Origin: Nephrocerus scutellatus
Lineage: Eukaryota > Arthropoda > Insecta > Diptera > Pipunculidae
DNA length: 64,000 nucleotides
NCBI GenBank assembly: GCA_947095585.1
Contig: OX352761.1
Span: 63,130,882 to 63,194,881 of the forward strand
Direction of reading: 5' to 3'
Shown here: positions 30,691-41,618 of the stretch, piece by piece
Layout of the letters: every line of letters starts with the position of its first letter
Position numbering within the stretch: position 1 is the first letter of the stretch
Notes under the pieces: model-generated
Database searches by the model: none
What the model was told of the DNA's origin: nothing
The model's input: only the letters and a program-made list of their open reading frames with translations
Made by a program: the position numbers and the translations under genes

Positions 30691-31507
30691 GGACAAATTC
30701 TGTTTTCCAGCTTCTCGGGAAGAGTCACCTCTTCAGAAATAATGGGGAAATACCATCTGGCCCAGCGGATTTGTGAGTGTTGGATCGTTTAAAACTCTAG
30801 CAACTGCACGAGTACGAATGAATATCTGTCCCATAGAGTGTTCAATACTCTGAGGTGCAAGAGGCAGCAATGCACAATCTGGAAGCGTGGATCTAGCTGC
30901 GAAATGCGCAGTAAACAGATTGGCCTTGTTTATAGAGCTGACAACTGGAATGTCATTATAAATGAGCGTTGGAATCGACGACGAGGCTGTATTTTTGATT
31001 CTTTTCACGAAATACCAGAAATTTTTACTACCTTTGGGACATTGTAGTATTTTTTGACTTCATTTTTGGTCGTAGGCGAATTTGACTCCCCGAAGATAGC
31101 CATTGCAATCATTTCTTGCTCGTTTAAACTTTTTTCAGATTTCCTCTCTAGGGTTTGCTTTATAAAACCGAAAGCATACCTCTCTAATCCTAGCAGCCTC
31201 TTTACAGCTCGAGTCATTCCATCCATCTTCTTTTGATTTGATAGACTTATTCCTGAAAGCAGTAACTTTCTCATACCAATAAGAATGATGTGATTGCCTC
31301 AGCGGCGGCATCCACGTTGCTATCGCGAAACAATAGCGACCAGTAAATTCTCCAAAAGAAGTTGTTAAGACCGTCCCAATTGGCTTTCTCGTATTGCCAT
31401 ACTGTTTTTTTGGGAGTTTCTTCTCTAACTACGTGGTTTATTAACGAGAAATTAGCTGATACTACACAATGGTCTGACGAGCCTACGATACGAGGGCGAT
31501 AATACAT
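30646..31507 (-). pseudogene. Endonuclease-RT linker and first RT motifs, CR1-like LINE
   Basis: The minus strand reads from GSSDHCVVSANFSLINHV (endonuclease end, SDH box) through a linker with YNDIPVVSSINKANLFTAHF to GPDGISPLFLKR, a stop, then SWKTEFVQPIPKKGEPSS, the early RT motif. Frames change near 31270 and 31007. It joins the inverted segment near 30645. Confidence 0.7.
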
Positions 31508-32033
31508 TGACGGAGTATTTATCAGGAAGAGAGGCTCATTTACAAGCTGAGTAAGGTGATTAAACTCAGCAAATAACTCAAAACACTTTCCTTCGGGCGT
31601 CGTCCGGCCAGAATGGCGAAGCCACCAAGAATTGTGTACATTGAAATCGCCCGCAATAACGATTTCTTGTTTTGTGTCAATTCTTAAAATTGAATCAGAC
31701 AGTGCATCAAACCCACTCTGGGTTGAAACGCTCTTGTACCTTAACTTTGAGCCAAATGAAATTGAATTCCGGTTTGGAATTTTGGCTAAATTGAGGCAAA
31801 AGCTGAAACGTCACATCACTCCGGACATAGATTGCGAGTGCGCGTCGAGAGAAAAATAATGGCACCAAGCTATACACAAACAGATTAAATTCCGACGCAT
31901 CAGAATGATCAAACACCTGAGTTTCACTCAGCGCCAGAATTGTTGTCCTGTGGACGTGTACATAGTTAAACACAGAGAAAGAATTCGTTCTCAGCCCACG
32001 TATGTTGCTGAGATCCACTCTGAAATCACACAT
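31508..32033 (-). pseudogene. AP endonuclease, CR1-like LINE
   Basis: Minus strand: MCDFRVDLSNIRGLRTNSFS, then TILALSETQVF (catalytic Glu in SET), YVRSDVTFQLL, and after a frame change EIVIAGDFNVHNSWW (GDFN box) and SMYYRPRIVGSSDHC. All standard endonuclease boxes are visible but split over frames. It would nick host DNA to prime reverse transcription if intact. Confidence 0.75.
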
Positions 32034-32399
32034 AACTACAAAAAATCAAACACTCAAAACACAACTTACCGCTTCTTTTAACCGAATTGAGAAGAGTATG
32101 TCTCAAAATGGATTATTAACACAAATTGTCGCCAGTGTTATGCCTTCACGACAAAATGAGTTAAATCACCATAAGAAACATGCAAAACATGCGACAGTTA
32201 GATTTCACCAAGTTCTTTAGCTGCGCTGTTTGGGCTGGGATCCACGGACACACACACTGCGCTTTGCACTTGTTGACCGCGCGAGCCGTTATATCTAAAC
32301 AACACAACACTGAATTGATGTTGCTTCGATTTATATTTGCAACAACGCGCCTGCTAAAATGCAGCACGTCCGTGCACCGCGGCGATTGAGAGACAACTC

Positions 32400-32640
32400 A
32401 AAATTTGTGTTGAGCATGTATATTTTTGCACACACATATTTGTGCATCAGAAAAACACTTGAGGGAAATTTCGAAACTCATCGAAACAGCCCAGAAGGAA
32501 ACATTAGAGTATTATAACCGGAAGAAAAAGCACCATATTTATGAACCGGGGCAGGTACTTACCCGACGTGTAAGAAATAAGCTTACAAGATTATACAGAC
32601 CAGCGACTGTACAATTTAGGGACCACAATTAGAGCAGACA
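32400..32640 (+). pseudogene. pol: Integrase C-terminal end, errantivirus B
   Basis: The frame 32426-32632 contains ETAQKETLEYYNRKKKHHIY and EPGQVL, the typical end of errantivirus integrase. It lies just right of the LINE 5' end and continues the element interrupted at 29070. Confidence 0.65.
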
Positions 32641-32925
32641 ATAAAAGCAACAACAAACTTGAGCTTCTATCTCTCAATTGCGTACGAGAATTATGACCTT
32701 GCGGCTCATTTCAATGACGAGGAGAGCGTTTCAGAAGTTATGAAGAAAAGTGACGCTGATGAAATACTTCGATTACTAGACAAACTACGGACACCATACC
32801 AACGTAGAGGTAGACGGTCACTAAATTTTTTGGGAAGTGCTCTGAAGTATATCGCGCCACAGAATTTCAATTTTTTGATGAATTTTATTGAATTTAATTT
32901 TTCGAATTGCATTAGCAGTTTTTGA
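32641..32925 (+). pseudogene. env: Env fragment, errantivirus B
   Basis: An 88-codon frame contains a dibasic stretch RRGRRS followed by a hydrophobic, glycine-containing helix, the arrangement of the furin-type cleavage site and adjacent fusion segment of insect errantivirus Env (F-protein-like). No complete glycoprotein: the sequence before and after this short stretch is missing or unrelated. The call is from motif order and position downstream of integrase. Confidence 0.55.
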
Positions 32926-32934
32926 TTGGCCACC

Positions 32935-33092
32935 TTATCAAGGTATCTGGGAATCTGAAACCATTCTATCGTCGTTAAAAGAAGGCTCAATAGTCAAACT
33001 CCCCAGGAAAGGTGATCTGAGAAATTGCGAAAACTTGAGAGGAATTACCCTGTTAAACACCATAAGCAAAGTGATCTCCTCTACAATAGCTC
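32935..33092 (+). pseudogene. RTE-like RT scrap
   Basis: Plus strand IVKLPRKGDLRNCENLRGITL followed by LNTISKVISS is the first RT motif of RTE-type LINEs. Only about 50 codons remain before the next element. Confidence 0.6.
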
Positions 33093-34280
33093 TAGGTTAG
33101 GTTAGGTTGCTGTGGCAGCTAATGCTCACTTAGAGCATTCGCGGTCCTTTGTGTTACCACAGGATCTTATACCTTTCCCCTTTTCAGAAGATCCATTCAG
33201 AGCTCTTAATGAATCGAAGTATATCTCGCACTTTGCCGTTTTCGAGATCTGGTAGGTTATACATTATCCGCTTAACCAAGTGTTTGTGCCTTCTGTGCAT
33301 TAGTGCCGGACATGAGCAAAGAAGATGTTCTATGGTCTCTTCCTCCTCCTCGGCCATGCAACTTCTGCAGAAGTCATTATATTCGACACCCATCCTTCTC
33401 GCGTGTTTCCCTAGAAGGCAGTGTCCTGTCATTATCCCTACAACCGTTCTTAGCGCAGGTGAGTGCTTCAAGTCCAACTTCGGCCAGACCTGTCTTGAAA
33501 TATTGCAAGTGTCGGTGTTTTCCCACCTTACATTTGTTATTGTTTCTGCCTCTTTCCGACGCTCAAATTTTGGTGTAGCGATAGGACTCCCTACCTCCGC
33601 TCTTTCCGGTAGCAGCTGAAGAGTCGTACCACGTCTAGCTAACTCGTCCGCCCTGCAGTTCCCCTCAACATTCGTGTGGCCCGGGACCCATATGATCCTT
33701 ATATTGAACTGCTCACTCATATCATTAAGACAGCTCAACGCCACCTTAGATTTCAGTGAGACCGCCTCCAACGATTTTATGGCCGCCTGACTGTCCACAT
33801 AAATGATAATCTTCTTTGAGGATAATACATTTTGCTCCAGCCAACTCATTACCTCTTCAATCGCTATCACCTCAGCCCGGTATACGCTGCAGCGATCAGG
33901 TAGAAAGACAGAGATGCTTACTTTTAGCTTGTCACAGAAGACTCCTGCTCCTACTTTACCGTCTAGCTTAGAGCCATCCGTGAAAAACTGTATTGTTTCG
34001 TTATCTGTATTTGCCGCTTTCTGTTTGCCAAACATATCTAGTGGGATCAGGTGGAGCATAACCTCCAGAGCGCGAGTTGGTGTAGATCTCAGCCCCCCGC
34101 TTATAAGCATACAGGCACAAAACTCCGCCTTGTTACGAGAGTAGGATGCCAGTCCCATGCCCGGGTAAAGGAGGAGGGTTTGAGGCAACGGACTTGTCCT
34201 ATCCTCAGTAAATCTCTTACCGAACCCCTAATCCAGTGGTGTATTGCGACCCATGCCCAGTGGACTGGTTGATATCCAGG
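33093..34280 (-). pseudogene. RNase H-bearing LINE ORF2, C-terminal half (I/LOA/R1-type)
   Basis: The minus-strand frame of 334 codons (34188-33184) is open. RNase H1 motifs are complete: FTDGSKLDGKVGAG, SVYRAEVIAIEEV, IYVDSQAAIKSL and GNCRADELARR (Asp-Glu-Asp-Asp). Near the C-terminus a CRSC-X8-H-X4-C zinc motif (CRSCMAEEEEETIEHLLCSC) is typical of these LINE groups. RT is missing upstream (5' truncation near 34280). The 3' end reaches CCTAACCTAACCTAG, TTAGG-type repeats on the plus strand. RNase H would remove the RNA strand during reverse transcription. Confidence 0.85.
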
Positions 34281-34925
34281 GGTAACCGTGCTATCTCAAA
34301 TGGAGCCCGTAGATACCTGCTGCCCTCCATGTGTAAGCAGGCCCTCCAGTGTAAGAGGCTCTGGGCTGGAGGACTACAGTTCCTCAATACTCGTAGGAAT
34401 TTTTATGAAGAAAAAAATTAATAAAAACATTTTTAAAACGACGCAGGGCATGCCCGCGTTAAATGCAGCGGATCTGGTGGAGCAAATGCTTCACAACGAA
34501 CCCTGCGTAAAACCCAGTTTTGGTCGGGGGGCTTAGCCCCCAGGCCAACGAGGGGCAGGGTCGGGGCTTCTTGCCAAAAGGGAAACTGTGGCGAAATAGG
34601 CCTGGAATTGGTCGTGGGGGGGGTTGACCCCAAGGCCAACAAAGGGTGGTGAGGGGCCACACTCAACTAGAGGCAAGGAATGGAGGGATCCATTTCCTTG
34701 ATCGGAGCGCAGAATGAGGGGCTCCACACGAAATCATGAAAGGTGATCGGTTGCCGGGAGGAAAGAGATGGCACACTCGCTACTATCTCCATCGACTCCC
34801 GCAGCCGAGAGTCGATAAAATCCGCGGGCCACTCACTGAGATACCGTTACGGCAAAATAGCGGTGAGTGGCCTCAGGAAGAAAGAGGCCCCGAGGGCGGA
34901 GAAGGGGCAGGGAGACCCTCCCGCG
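34281..34925. other. GC-rich, hairpin-rich segment of unknown origin
   Basis: Much more GC-rich than its surroundings. A ~90-bp imperfect direct repeat carries GGGGGGCTTAGCCCCC (near 34526) and GGGGGGTTGACCCC (near 34617), each a stem-loop. TCGACTC (34792) pairs with GAGTCGA (34809), and GGCCACTCAC (34827) with GTGAGTGGCC (34863). No ORF has recognisable homology. It could be leader sequence of a LINE or a structured RNA element. Confidence 0.5.
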
Positions 34926-35140
34926 AGTTAAGGTTTCGACCAGGACGCTTTGCAAAAAAAAAAAACACAATTGATTTTGGGCAGCGTAACGCCGTATTCA
35001 AATTTATTCACAAGACTTCCATTCTGTAAAATTTTAATTTAAATATGATGAAAAAGATGATGATGATGAAAGTATGCGAAATATAATTAATGCAAGGTAA
35101 ACAATATGTATAGGTGCTGGGCCGTTATGGGTACGTAACT
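34926..35140 (-). repeat. 3' LTR of errantivirus C
   Basis: On the minus strand it starts AGTTACGTAC at 35140 after a G-rich polypurine tract and ends CCTTAACT at 34926. It includes GTGAATAAATTTGAATACGG, a polyadenylation signal. Its end (34926-35026) matches 52311-52405 almost base for base, identifying the other LTR. Confidence 0.75.
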
Positions 35141-35153
35141 CCTCCCCCCCTGG
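35141..35153 (-). other. Polypurine tract of errantivirus C
   Basis: Minus strand AGGGGGGAGG directly precedes the LTR start AGTTACG. Confidence 0.6.
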
Positions 35154-36112
35154 AGTGGAGCGTCGGCCAAAGGAACTGCATTCCTGCTGTTTCGGTGACA
35201 GGAGCGACGATTTTAGTAGGTATGGATTCCACTGCTTCTTGAACTATCGGGATGCTGAATGATGTGTTTAATGTTTTATGTTGTTTCGCTAGGTATATCA
35301 GTATGATGATGAAAATGAGGCTGAAGATTGTTGAGCATCAGTATGCTGGTTCTGGTGGTTTTTGTATGAAGTGTGTTGATCAGCTTCGTGCTATCAAACT
35401 GGTAGGCCTGTAGTTTCTGTAGGCTGGGTGTCACCAGTATCGATGATGCGTTGACTTTGTTGTTTGTTGTTCCCTCGATTTGTTGGCATTTTTCTTTAAA
35501 GTAACGTATATTTTTGGGATTGGACAGAATGTAGGGTTTAGTGCGATTTCTTCGGATTTGATTCTGTTGCTAATTTCTTTGCCCGAATACCTTAAGTAAC
35601 CTTGAATAATTTCTTGTTGCCTGTTTATATGGTCAGTAATGTTACTAAATCTTTGAGTCATTTGATGGTTAATTTGAGTAAGTTTGTTTACTTCGTCCGT
35701 CACTATTGATTTGCCTTGTGTCAATTGTGCAATTTGTCCATTTAGGCGTATAGCATCGTCCGCGTCCTCTTTTCTTTCTCATTTTTGGCATTAATGAGAA
35801 GTCGGATATGTTCTTAAATGCTGACAGTGAACTTGTAATATTATTTATCTATATTTGGTAGGTTTCTAATTTTACTATATGTATTAGGTTGTTGAAGTCA
35901 GTTATAGTTCTGCCTGATCCCAGTCTCATAGGAAGTATTCCCATGTTATTATTAAGGTCTTGTATTTCCATCTTTTGTCCCTTAGTTGTGGTCCAAATCG
36001 TTGTTAGCAACAACAAACACATTGGATAGACCAGAAAATGGTAAGCGTTAACCAAAAAAAAATTTTTGGTTAAGAAATATTTAACCAAATTTTTATTTAT
36101 AATTCTCACCAC
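35150..36112 (-). pseudogene. env: Env remnant of errantivirus C
   Basis: The minus frame from 36112 shows a hydrophobic signal-like segment near residue 30-40 (YPMCLLLLTTIWTT) and an N-terminal surface region. A second frame (35724-35431) holds a helical, heptad-like region (NKLTQINHQMTQRFSNITDH), and near 35330-35150 a membrane-spanning segment with a short cytoplasmic tail follows in another frame. At least two frameshifts and internal losses; no fusion-type glycoprotein could be made. Position between integrase and LTR supports the call. Confidence 0.65.
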
Positions 36113-36279
36113 TAGAGTCGACTTTTAAAAATTATATATTGATAAGTTGGCAAACACATGAAACAAAAAATTTACCAAAATTTGGTTAGTTTTTGCTGTT
36201 GCTTTAATCAGCCGTTAACCACAAAAAATACCTAACTCGTTTTGTTGAAAGCAATATAGCAATTGTTAATCTCAAATTT

Positions 36280-37356
36280 TCGTTTATTTTTAATTTTAGA
36301 CTTATGGAGTTTTCTATTGTCTGTCGTTATAACTGTAACTTTCTTATTTTTCTTTATTCTATGTTTGCTAAATCTAGGTATTAGTTTATTTCTTCTAAAT
36401 TCTTTTCTTAATATAATAGAATTCTCATTATAATCTTTAGCTTCTTTCCTATTTTCATTTAATTTTTCTATATTTTTGGATACTAGTATTTCTATCTGCT
36501 CTTTTATTGCGGGATATAGCTTTTCCTAGAATTCATTTAATTTCTTAATATATTCATGTTCATTGTTAAATTTAACGTATTTATTGAACCTATAAGTCCT
36601 GCCGTAAAATAGTTCATATGGGGTCAATTTTGTTGTGGAATGTATGGCGTTATTATAAGTGATTACTGTTTCGTTTAATATGTTGTCGTGTATCTTTTTG
36701 TTTGTTATATATTATTCTATAGATTTCAGTTAATGTTTAATGCATGCATTCCACGGGGGAATTCCTGCTTGTTTGTTGGAACGATGTGGTATGGAAGTCG
36801 ATATCATATTGTTTGCAAAAGTCTTTAAATATGATTGCATGCCGTATCATCGTATGTCGTGTAGGCTCATGAAATGCTTTATATTTTTAATTACGTTTAG
36901 GCTGTTCTGAATTGGAAGTGTATATGCTGCCGCATATTTGGAAAATTTGTCTATAATTGTTAATATCTTCTTATTGTTTATGCTATAGATATCGACGTGG
37001 ATTATGTCTTAAGGTTTTTGTGGGGTTACTGGTGTTTCATATTTTACCTTTGGGGGGTTTCTGTCATATTTCATTAACTGACAACCCTCACAGTTATTGA
37101 TAATTTTTACAATTTTTGTCTTCCTATAGGGGAAAAAGTATGTTCTTTTTAGATGTAACATTGTCTCGTAAATACCCCTATGGTTGTTATTGTTGTGAGA
37201 GTCAGTGATAATTTTGTCTTGTTCGTCGTTTTCTGTTATGTCTGTTAATATCTCAGTACAGCGGATAAGCTTAAAGATTATACTATTTACGTTTTGGACA
37301 AGTTTGAATGTGTCGTCATCTGTGAGTATGGCGCAACATTTATTTGGTGGTAGAAA
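36280..37356 (-). pseudogene. pol: Integrase of errantivirus C, broken
   Basis: Minus-strand translation shows the HHCC region (HNNNHRGIYETML, then NNCEGCQLMKYDRNPPK), a core Asp segment (IIHVDIYSINN) after a stop, and STTKLTPYELFYGRTYRF toward the C-terminus. Several stops (near 37015, 36857, 36720 and 36525) interrupt it, and the second catalytic Asp segment is not recognisable. Confidence 0.65.
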
Positions 37357-38855
37357 TTATTTAAAAATGTCAGTAATATTGCTTTCGGAAAAATTTGGTT
37401 TGAATATCGTTCGTCTTTGTTTATTTTTGAACAGCATTACGAGTTTAGGTGGTTTGTCTGTATCGTTTTTCTCGAGTATTAACTGGATATAAAATTCGTT
37501 CAGTGGACGCTCGGAAATGTGTATATGGTCGTCTAAATTTTCATCGGCTGTATGTATTGTGGAGCAATTTGGAATGGGGTTAGGGTCAGCATTATCGTTA
37601 TGTGTTGTTTCGGTAGTGTTTATTTCTATTTTTCTATTGGAGGGTTGTGTTCTGATTCGACTTAAGGCATCAGCATTTGAGTTTAGTTTTCCTTTTTTAT
37701 AAATTATCTCGTAGTCGAATTCCTCAAGTTTTAAACGCCATCTAACTAATTTAGAGTTGGGGTCTTTTAAGCTCATAAGCCATTGCAATGGTTTGTGGTC
37801 TGTTACTATCTTAAATTTGTGACCAAATAAATAAGGCCGAAAATATTTGGTCGCCCATACGATAGCTAACAGTTCTTTATCTATCGTACAATAATTGATT
37901 TCTGTATCTGTTAGGGTTCTACTGGCATAACATATGGGTTTGTCACTACCAATAGTGCCTTGGGATAAAACTGCGCCTTACGCGAAGTTACTCGCATCGG
38001 TAGTCAGAATAAATGGCTTAGAGAAATCGGGGTACTGTAAAATCGGGTCATTGATCAGAAGGTGTTTGCTCGTTTCGAATGCTGTAACGTATTTCGTGTT
38101 GAGTTCAATTGTTTTACCTTTTTAAGGCATTCCGTAAGTGGTTTTGTAGGTTTTGCGAAGTCTTTTATAAACTTACGGTAATAACCCAGAAGACCTAGGA
38201 ATGATTTAATCTCCTTTTGTGTACGAGGTATGGGGAAATCTTTTATAGCTTTTATTTTATCAGGGTTTGGCTTAACGCCCTGATTTGTTACCAAATGGCC
38301 AAGGAATGCTACTTCCCTATGGAGAAACTCGGCCTTATCTAACTGAATTTTGAAGTTCGCTTCGCGTAATATGTCAAACATTTTCTTTAAATTTTCGGCA
38401 TGTTCCTGAAGGGATGTGGAGAAAATTATTATGTCGTCTAGATATACTAAGCAGATTTTGCCTTGAAGATCCTTTAAAACATTATCGATGACTCTTTGAA
38501 AGGTCGATGGAGCATTTTTCAGACCGAAGGGCATTCGGACATACTCATATTGTCCACCTTCTACTGTGAATGCCGTTTTTTCGATATCCATAGGGTTCAT
38601 CTCAATCTGGTGGAATCCACTAGCGAGATCAAGTATAGTAAAGTATAGGCTTCTGCCGAGTTTGTCTAGAACGTCATTTATATTGGGTAGGGGATATTTG
38701 TCGCTAACTGTTTTTTCATTCAGTTTGCGATAGTCTATTACGAGTCGCCATTTGATTTTCCCGCTGGCATCTTTCTTTTTAGGAACGATCCAGATTGGTG
38801 AACTCCATCTATCTTCTCTATATATTCCTTCTGGAATATATAAGTTAGGTGTGAT
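37357..38855 (-). pseudogene. pol: RT and RNase H of errantivirus C, broken
   Basis: The minus strand reads RT from near 38820 ([20 protein letters not shown], then [10 protein letters not shown]) through [16 protein letters not shown] and [12 protein letters not shown] to the YLDDIIIF catalytic box near 38440 and [13 protein letters not shown]. RNase H begins ILTTDASNFA, then an in-frame TAA near 37980, SQGTIGSDKPICYASRTL, KELLAIVWATK and TDHKPLQWL near 37790, and a SNADALSRI end. It is frameshifted near 38120. The left edge of the BEL element at 38862 cuts the sequence just before RT. Confidence 0.8.
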
Positions 38856-38861
38856 ATATGT

Positions 38862-39420
38862 TGTTTCTATGGATAAATGCTAATTTCTCCGTATCCAACT
38901 ATTAATAAAATTCATACCTTTTTTGATTAGTTAGAGCTGGTTTTCCCTTTACTAACAAATATTCCGCAAATTATGCATGGCAGAATGTCACACGCAGCGC
39001 CAGTAAACAATTAAACACAAAATGAAAATATTTCGTATCAATTACTTTATTTAAACATTTAAAGAGATTATTGTGTTTTTGCAATCCAATGTCCAACAAT
39101 TCTGACGATGGTTGTAAATTAAACAGTTCAAGCTTAGTATTCATGTATTTTTTATATTTATATATAATTTTATATTTGTGAGAACTTCCTCACCCTGAGA
39201 CGCACAAATGGAACTGTAACAAAATTCTATAATACTGAAAACGGGAACGAATGAAATTTTGTGTATAGCAGTAGACACTGCTGCGCTGCCTACTTGTTTC
39301 AGTTCATTTTTTTTGTGTATTGCTGCTGCTGCTACTACTGCGACGCCTAAGGCAGTAACTTCACTTTTTTATCTCTCCCTTCTTTCTACTGCACATCGGC
39401 TCTTATGCGATACGTGAACA
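38862..39420 (-). repeat. 3' LTR of BEL element
   Basis: It reads TGTTCACG...AAACA on the minus strand, 559 bp, nearly identical to the other LTR by eye (a few single-base differences, e.g. ATTAATAAAATTC versus ATTAAGAAAATTC). The first bases encode the last residues and stop of pol. Confidence 0.9.
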
Positions 39421-40695
39421 TTCCGCCGGCCATGAATCGGCTGATTCATATGATTGAACCGGCAATCTGCACAATTTGTGTATAGGTCTCTGGATAATTC
39501 TACTAGTGTTGGCCAATCGTATATCCACCACGCGCACCTTGCCATCTGGCCCTGGATGTGTCTTAACAATTTTACCTAATGCCCAACAAGACAAAGGTAG
39601 CCCACTTTCTGCAATGAGAACGATGTCATCTATTTCAAGGTTATTGGATTTGCTGGTCCATTTACTTCTTTTTTGCAAGGTAGTGAGATACTCGCGATGC
39701 CATCTTTTCCAAAAATGTTGCTGCATTTGTTTTACAAGCTTCCATCTCGCCATTGGGGAAATATGTTTATCGCTTACATTTTCTTCTGCTATGTCTACAA
39801 ATGTTCGCCCAATTAAAAAGTGTGCAGGTGTTATGCAATCGATTTCTTCAGATTGTGTGGTAGCTATTGGTCGTGAGTTTAGTATGGCTTCTATCTTTGT
39901 CATTAAAGTTGAAAATTCCTCTAAGGTGAGTATAGACTCGCCGACGACTCTTCCCAAGTGGATTTTTGCCTGTTTGACTGCTGCCTCCCATATACCACCC
40001 ATATGTGGTGCTCCAGGTGGAATGAACTTCCAATTAATGCTGTATTGCAGCAACGCTGATGCTATGTCGGACGCTTTGTCTCGGAGAAACTGAAGCAATT
40101 CCTTCAAATTATTGTTTGCACCAACGAAGTTTGTCCCGTTGTCGCTGAATATTGTATGGCAGTTTCCACGACGTGATATAAATCTGCTTAAAGCGCCGAT
40201 AAAACTATCGCTCGTAAGGTTGCATACTACTTCAATGTGTACCGCCTTTGTGCTCAAACAGACGAAGATGCACGCATACACCTTCATCGGCACTTGTCCT
40301 CTTCGCCTCACTGGCTGAACCTTAAATGGTCCACAATAATCGACGCCTACGTCATAAAACGGATGAGTGTATTGTACTCTCGCGGCAGGTAAGTTGCCCA
40401 TGAGTTGGTCTCCTGTAGTTGGATTTTGTCTAATGCATTTTATGCAATTTTGCACTACCGATCTAGAAAGCACCTTGGCTTTTATTATCCAGAATCTCCG
40501 TCTAATAATACTGGTAAGCAAGCTTATACCTGGATGATTGTGTAGCAAGTGGGCATCACTTACTATACACCTCACTGATTGGTGCTTCATTGGTAGGATG
40601 ATTGGATGCTTGACGTTGAATGTTGCCCGTGACCGTTGGATACGTCCCCCTACGCGGAGCAAGCCCCTTTCATCGATGAATGGATTTAAACTCAC
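39403..40695 (-). CDS. pol: BEL/Pao integrase region of pol
   Basis: A 430-codon open frame. The N-terminal zinc-binding part has HNHPG (Hx3H-like) and CIKCIRQNP. The catalytic core shows DYCGPFKVQ, IFSDNGTNFVG and HMGGIWEAAVKQAK (Asp, Asp, Glu). The C-terminal domain (DDIVLIAESG, then KTHPGPDGKVRVVDIR) is the usual BEL tail. It inserts element cDNA in the nucleus. The stop codon lies 15-17 bases inside the 3' LTR, so the last five residues are LTR-encoded. The preceding RNase H frame overlaps its start, indicating a frameshift in a formerly single pol ORF. Confidence 0.85.
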   Translation of the reverse strand: MSLNPFIDERGLLRVGGRIQRSRATFNVKHPIILPMKHQSVRCIVSDAHLLHNHPGISLLTSIIRRRFWIIKAKVLSRSVVQNCIKCIRQNPTTGDQLMGNLPAARVQYTHPFYDVGVDYCGPFKVQPVRRRGQVPMKVYACIFVCLSTKAVHIEVVCNLTSDSFIGALSRFISRRGNCHTIFSDNGTNFVGANNNLKELLQFLRDKASDIASALLQYSINWKFIPPGAPHMGGIWEAAVKQAKIHLGRVVGESILTLEEFSTLMTKIEAILNSRPIATTQSEEIDCITPAHFLIGRTFVDIAEENVSDKHISPMARWKLVKQMQQHFWKRWHREYLTTLQKRSKWTSKSNNLEIDDIVLIAESGLPLSCWALGKIVKTHPGPDGKVRVVDIRLANTSRIIQRPIHKLCRLPVQSYESADSWPAECSRIA

Positions 40696-41618
40696 AAGCC
40701 TGCCTTGCCTTGATAATGGGTTTTTCTCAGTGCTTCTATTTCGCTAGCGAATTCCCTTTGCTGAATGTGTTTTAATAAAATTTCTTCAGATGCTTGCCTT
40801 TCTTCTCTGTTAGCCTCTATGGTTTTATCTTTGGTTTTGAGGTTGTTTATAAAACGTTTCACAAGCGACAATACCTTGCACATCATTATGAAACTAGAGT
40901 ATTTGCTCATAAAGTTGTCCAGGAATTCGTTTATTACAACCACAAATGCGTCCATCTTTGAGGGCCGTAATTCTTCGGTCGTTAGGTTCTGTGATGAAAT
41001 GCCCTTTAATTGTGCTGGTTTGGATTTGTTGAAATCACTTAGCCAATGAGGCCCATGCCACCAAAGATCGTTTCCAATAAGATCAGTTGTACTCATGCCT
41101 CTCGAGGCAATATCAGCTGGGTTATCCTTCGATGAAACATGAAACCAATGTTCTCTTTTGTAAATCCTTATGATCTCGCTTGTTCTGTTTGCGACGAACG
41201 TGGTCCACCGTCTAGGATGCGCAGACAACCAGTCTAAAACTATTTTTGAATCTGTGAATAAATAAATGTTAGTGATTTTACACTTTAACGATTCTTCCAC
41301 CATCTTCATTAAGTTGGACAGCAGTAGAGCTCCCATCAATTCTAATCGTGGCAAACTTATTTGTTTCACTGGTGCTACACGAGATTTGGCTGTGATGATG
41401 GTTGCCCTTAAACCAATGTTCGTGTTAACTAGTGCGTACACAACTGCGGCATAAGCTTGTTCACTTGCGTCACTGAACCCTATTAAACTTAATTGATCGG
41501 TTGTTTGCAGCCACCTTGGGATTCGCACGCTCGTAGATCCGAAGAGATCACCTTTAATTTGTAGCCAGGCTTCCAAGATTGCTGGAGGGAGTCTATCATC
41601 CCACCCCAAGTTCTGCAT
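40692..41618 (-). pseudogene. pol: BEL/Pao RNase H region of pol
   Basis: A 308-codon frame with PRWLQTTDQLSLIGFSDAS (first Asp), SLPRLELMGALLL (Glu), IYLFTDSKIVLDWLSAH (Asp) and SSKDNPADIASRG (last Asp). It follows RT in element order but is in another frame, separated from RT by the duplicated block. Confidence 0.8.

Larger units (their letters stand above)
29075..32390 (-). mobile_element. CR1-like LINE with inverted internal segment, inside errantivirus B
   Basis: On the minus strand, a 5' UTR (32390-32034), endonuclease, linker and RT can be followed, ending in an ATTATTAATATT tail near 29085. A plus-oriented copy of its own 3' region (about 29985-30645) replaces the middle of RT. Flanks on both sides belong to the same errantivirus (integrase N-terminal side left, integrase C-terminal side right), so the LINE lies within that element, with some loss of integrase. 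Confidence 0.75.

Noticed and set aside
34433..34727. Pro/Trp-rich minus ORFs in the GC-rich segment
   Set aside because: Explained by G- and C-rich hairpin repeats; no recognised domain.
39476..40093. 205-codon plus ORF opposite BEL integrase
   Set aside because: Shadow of the integrase frame on the other strand, which has clear catalytic motifs.
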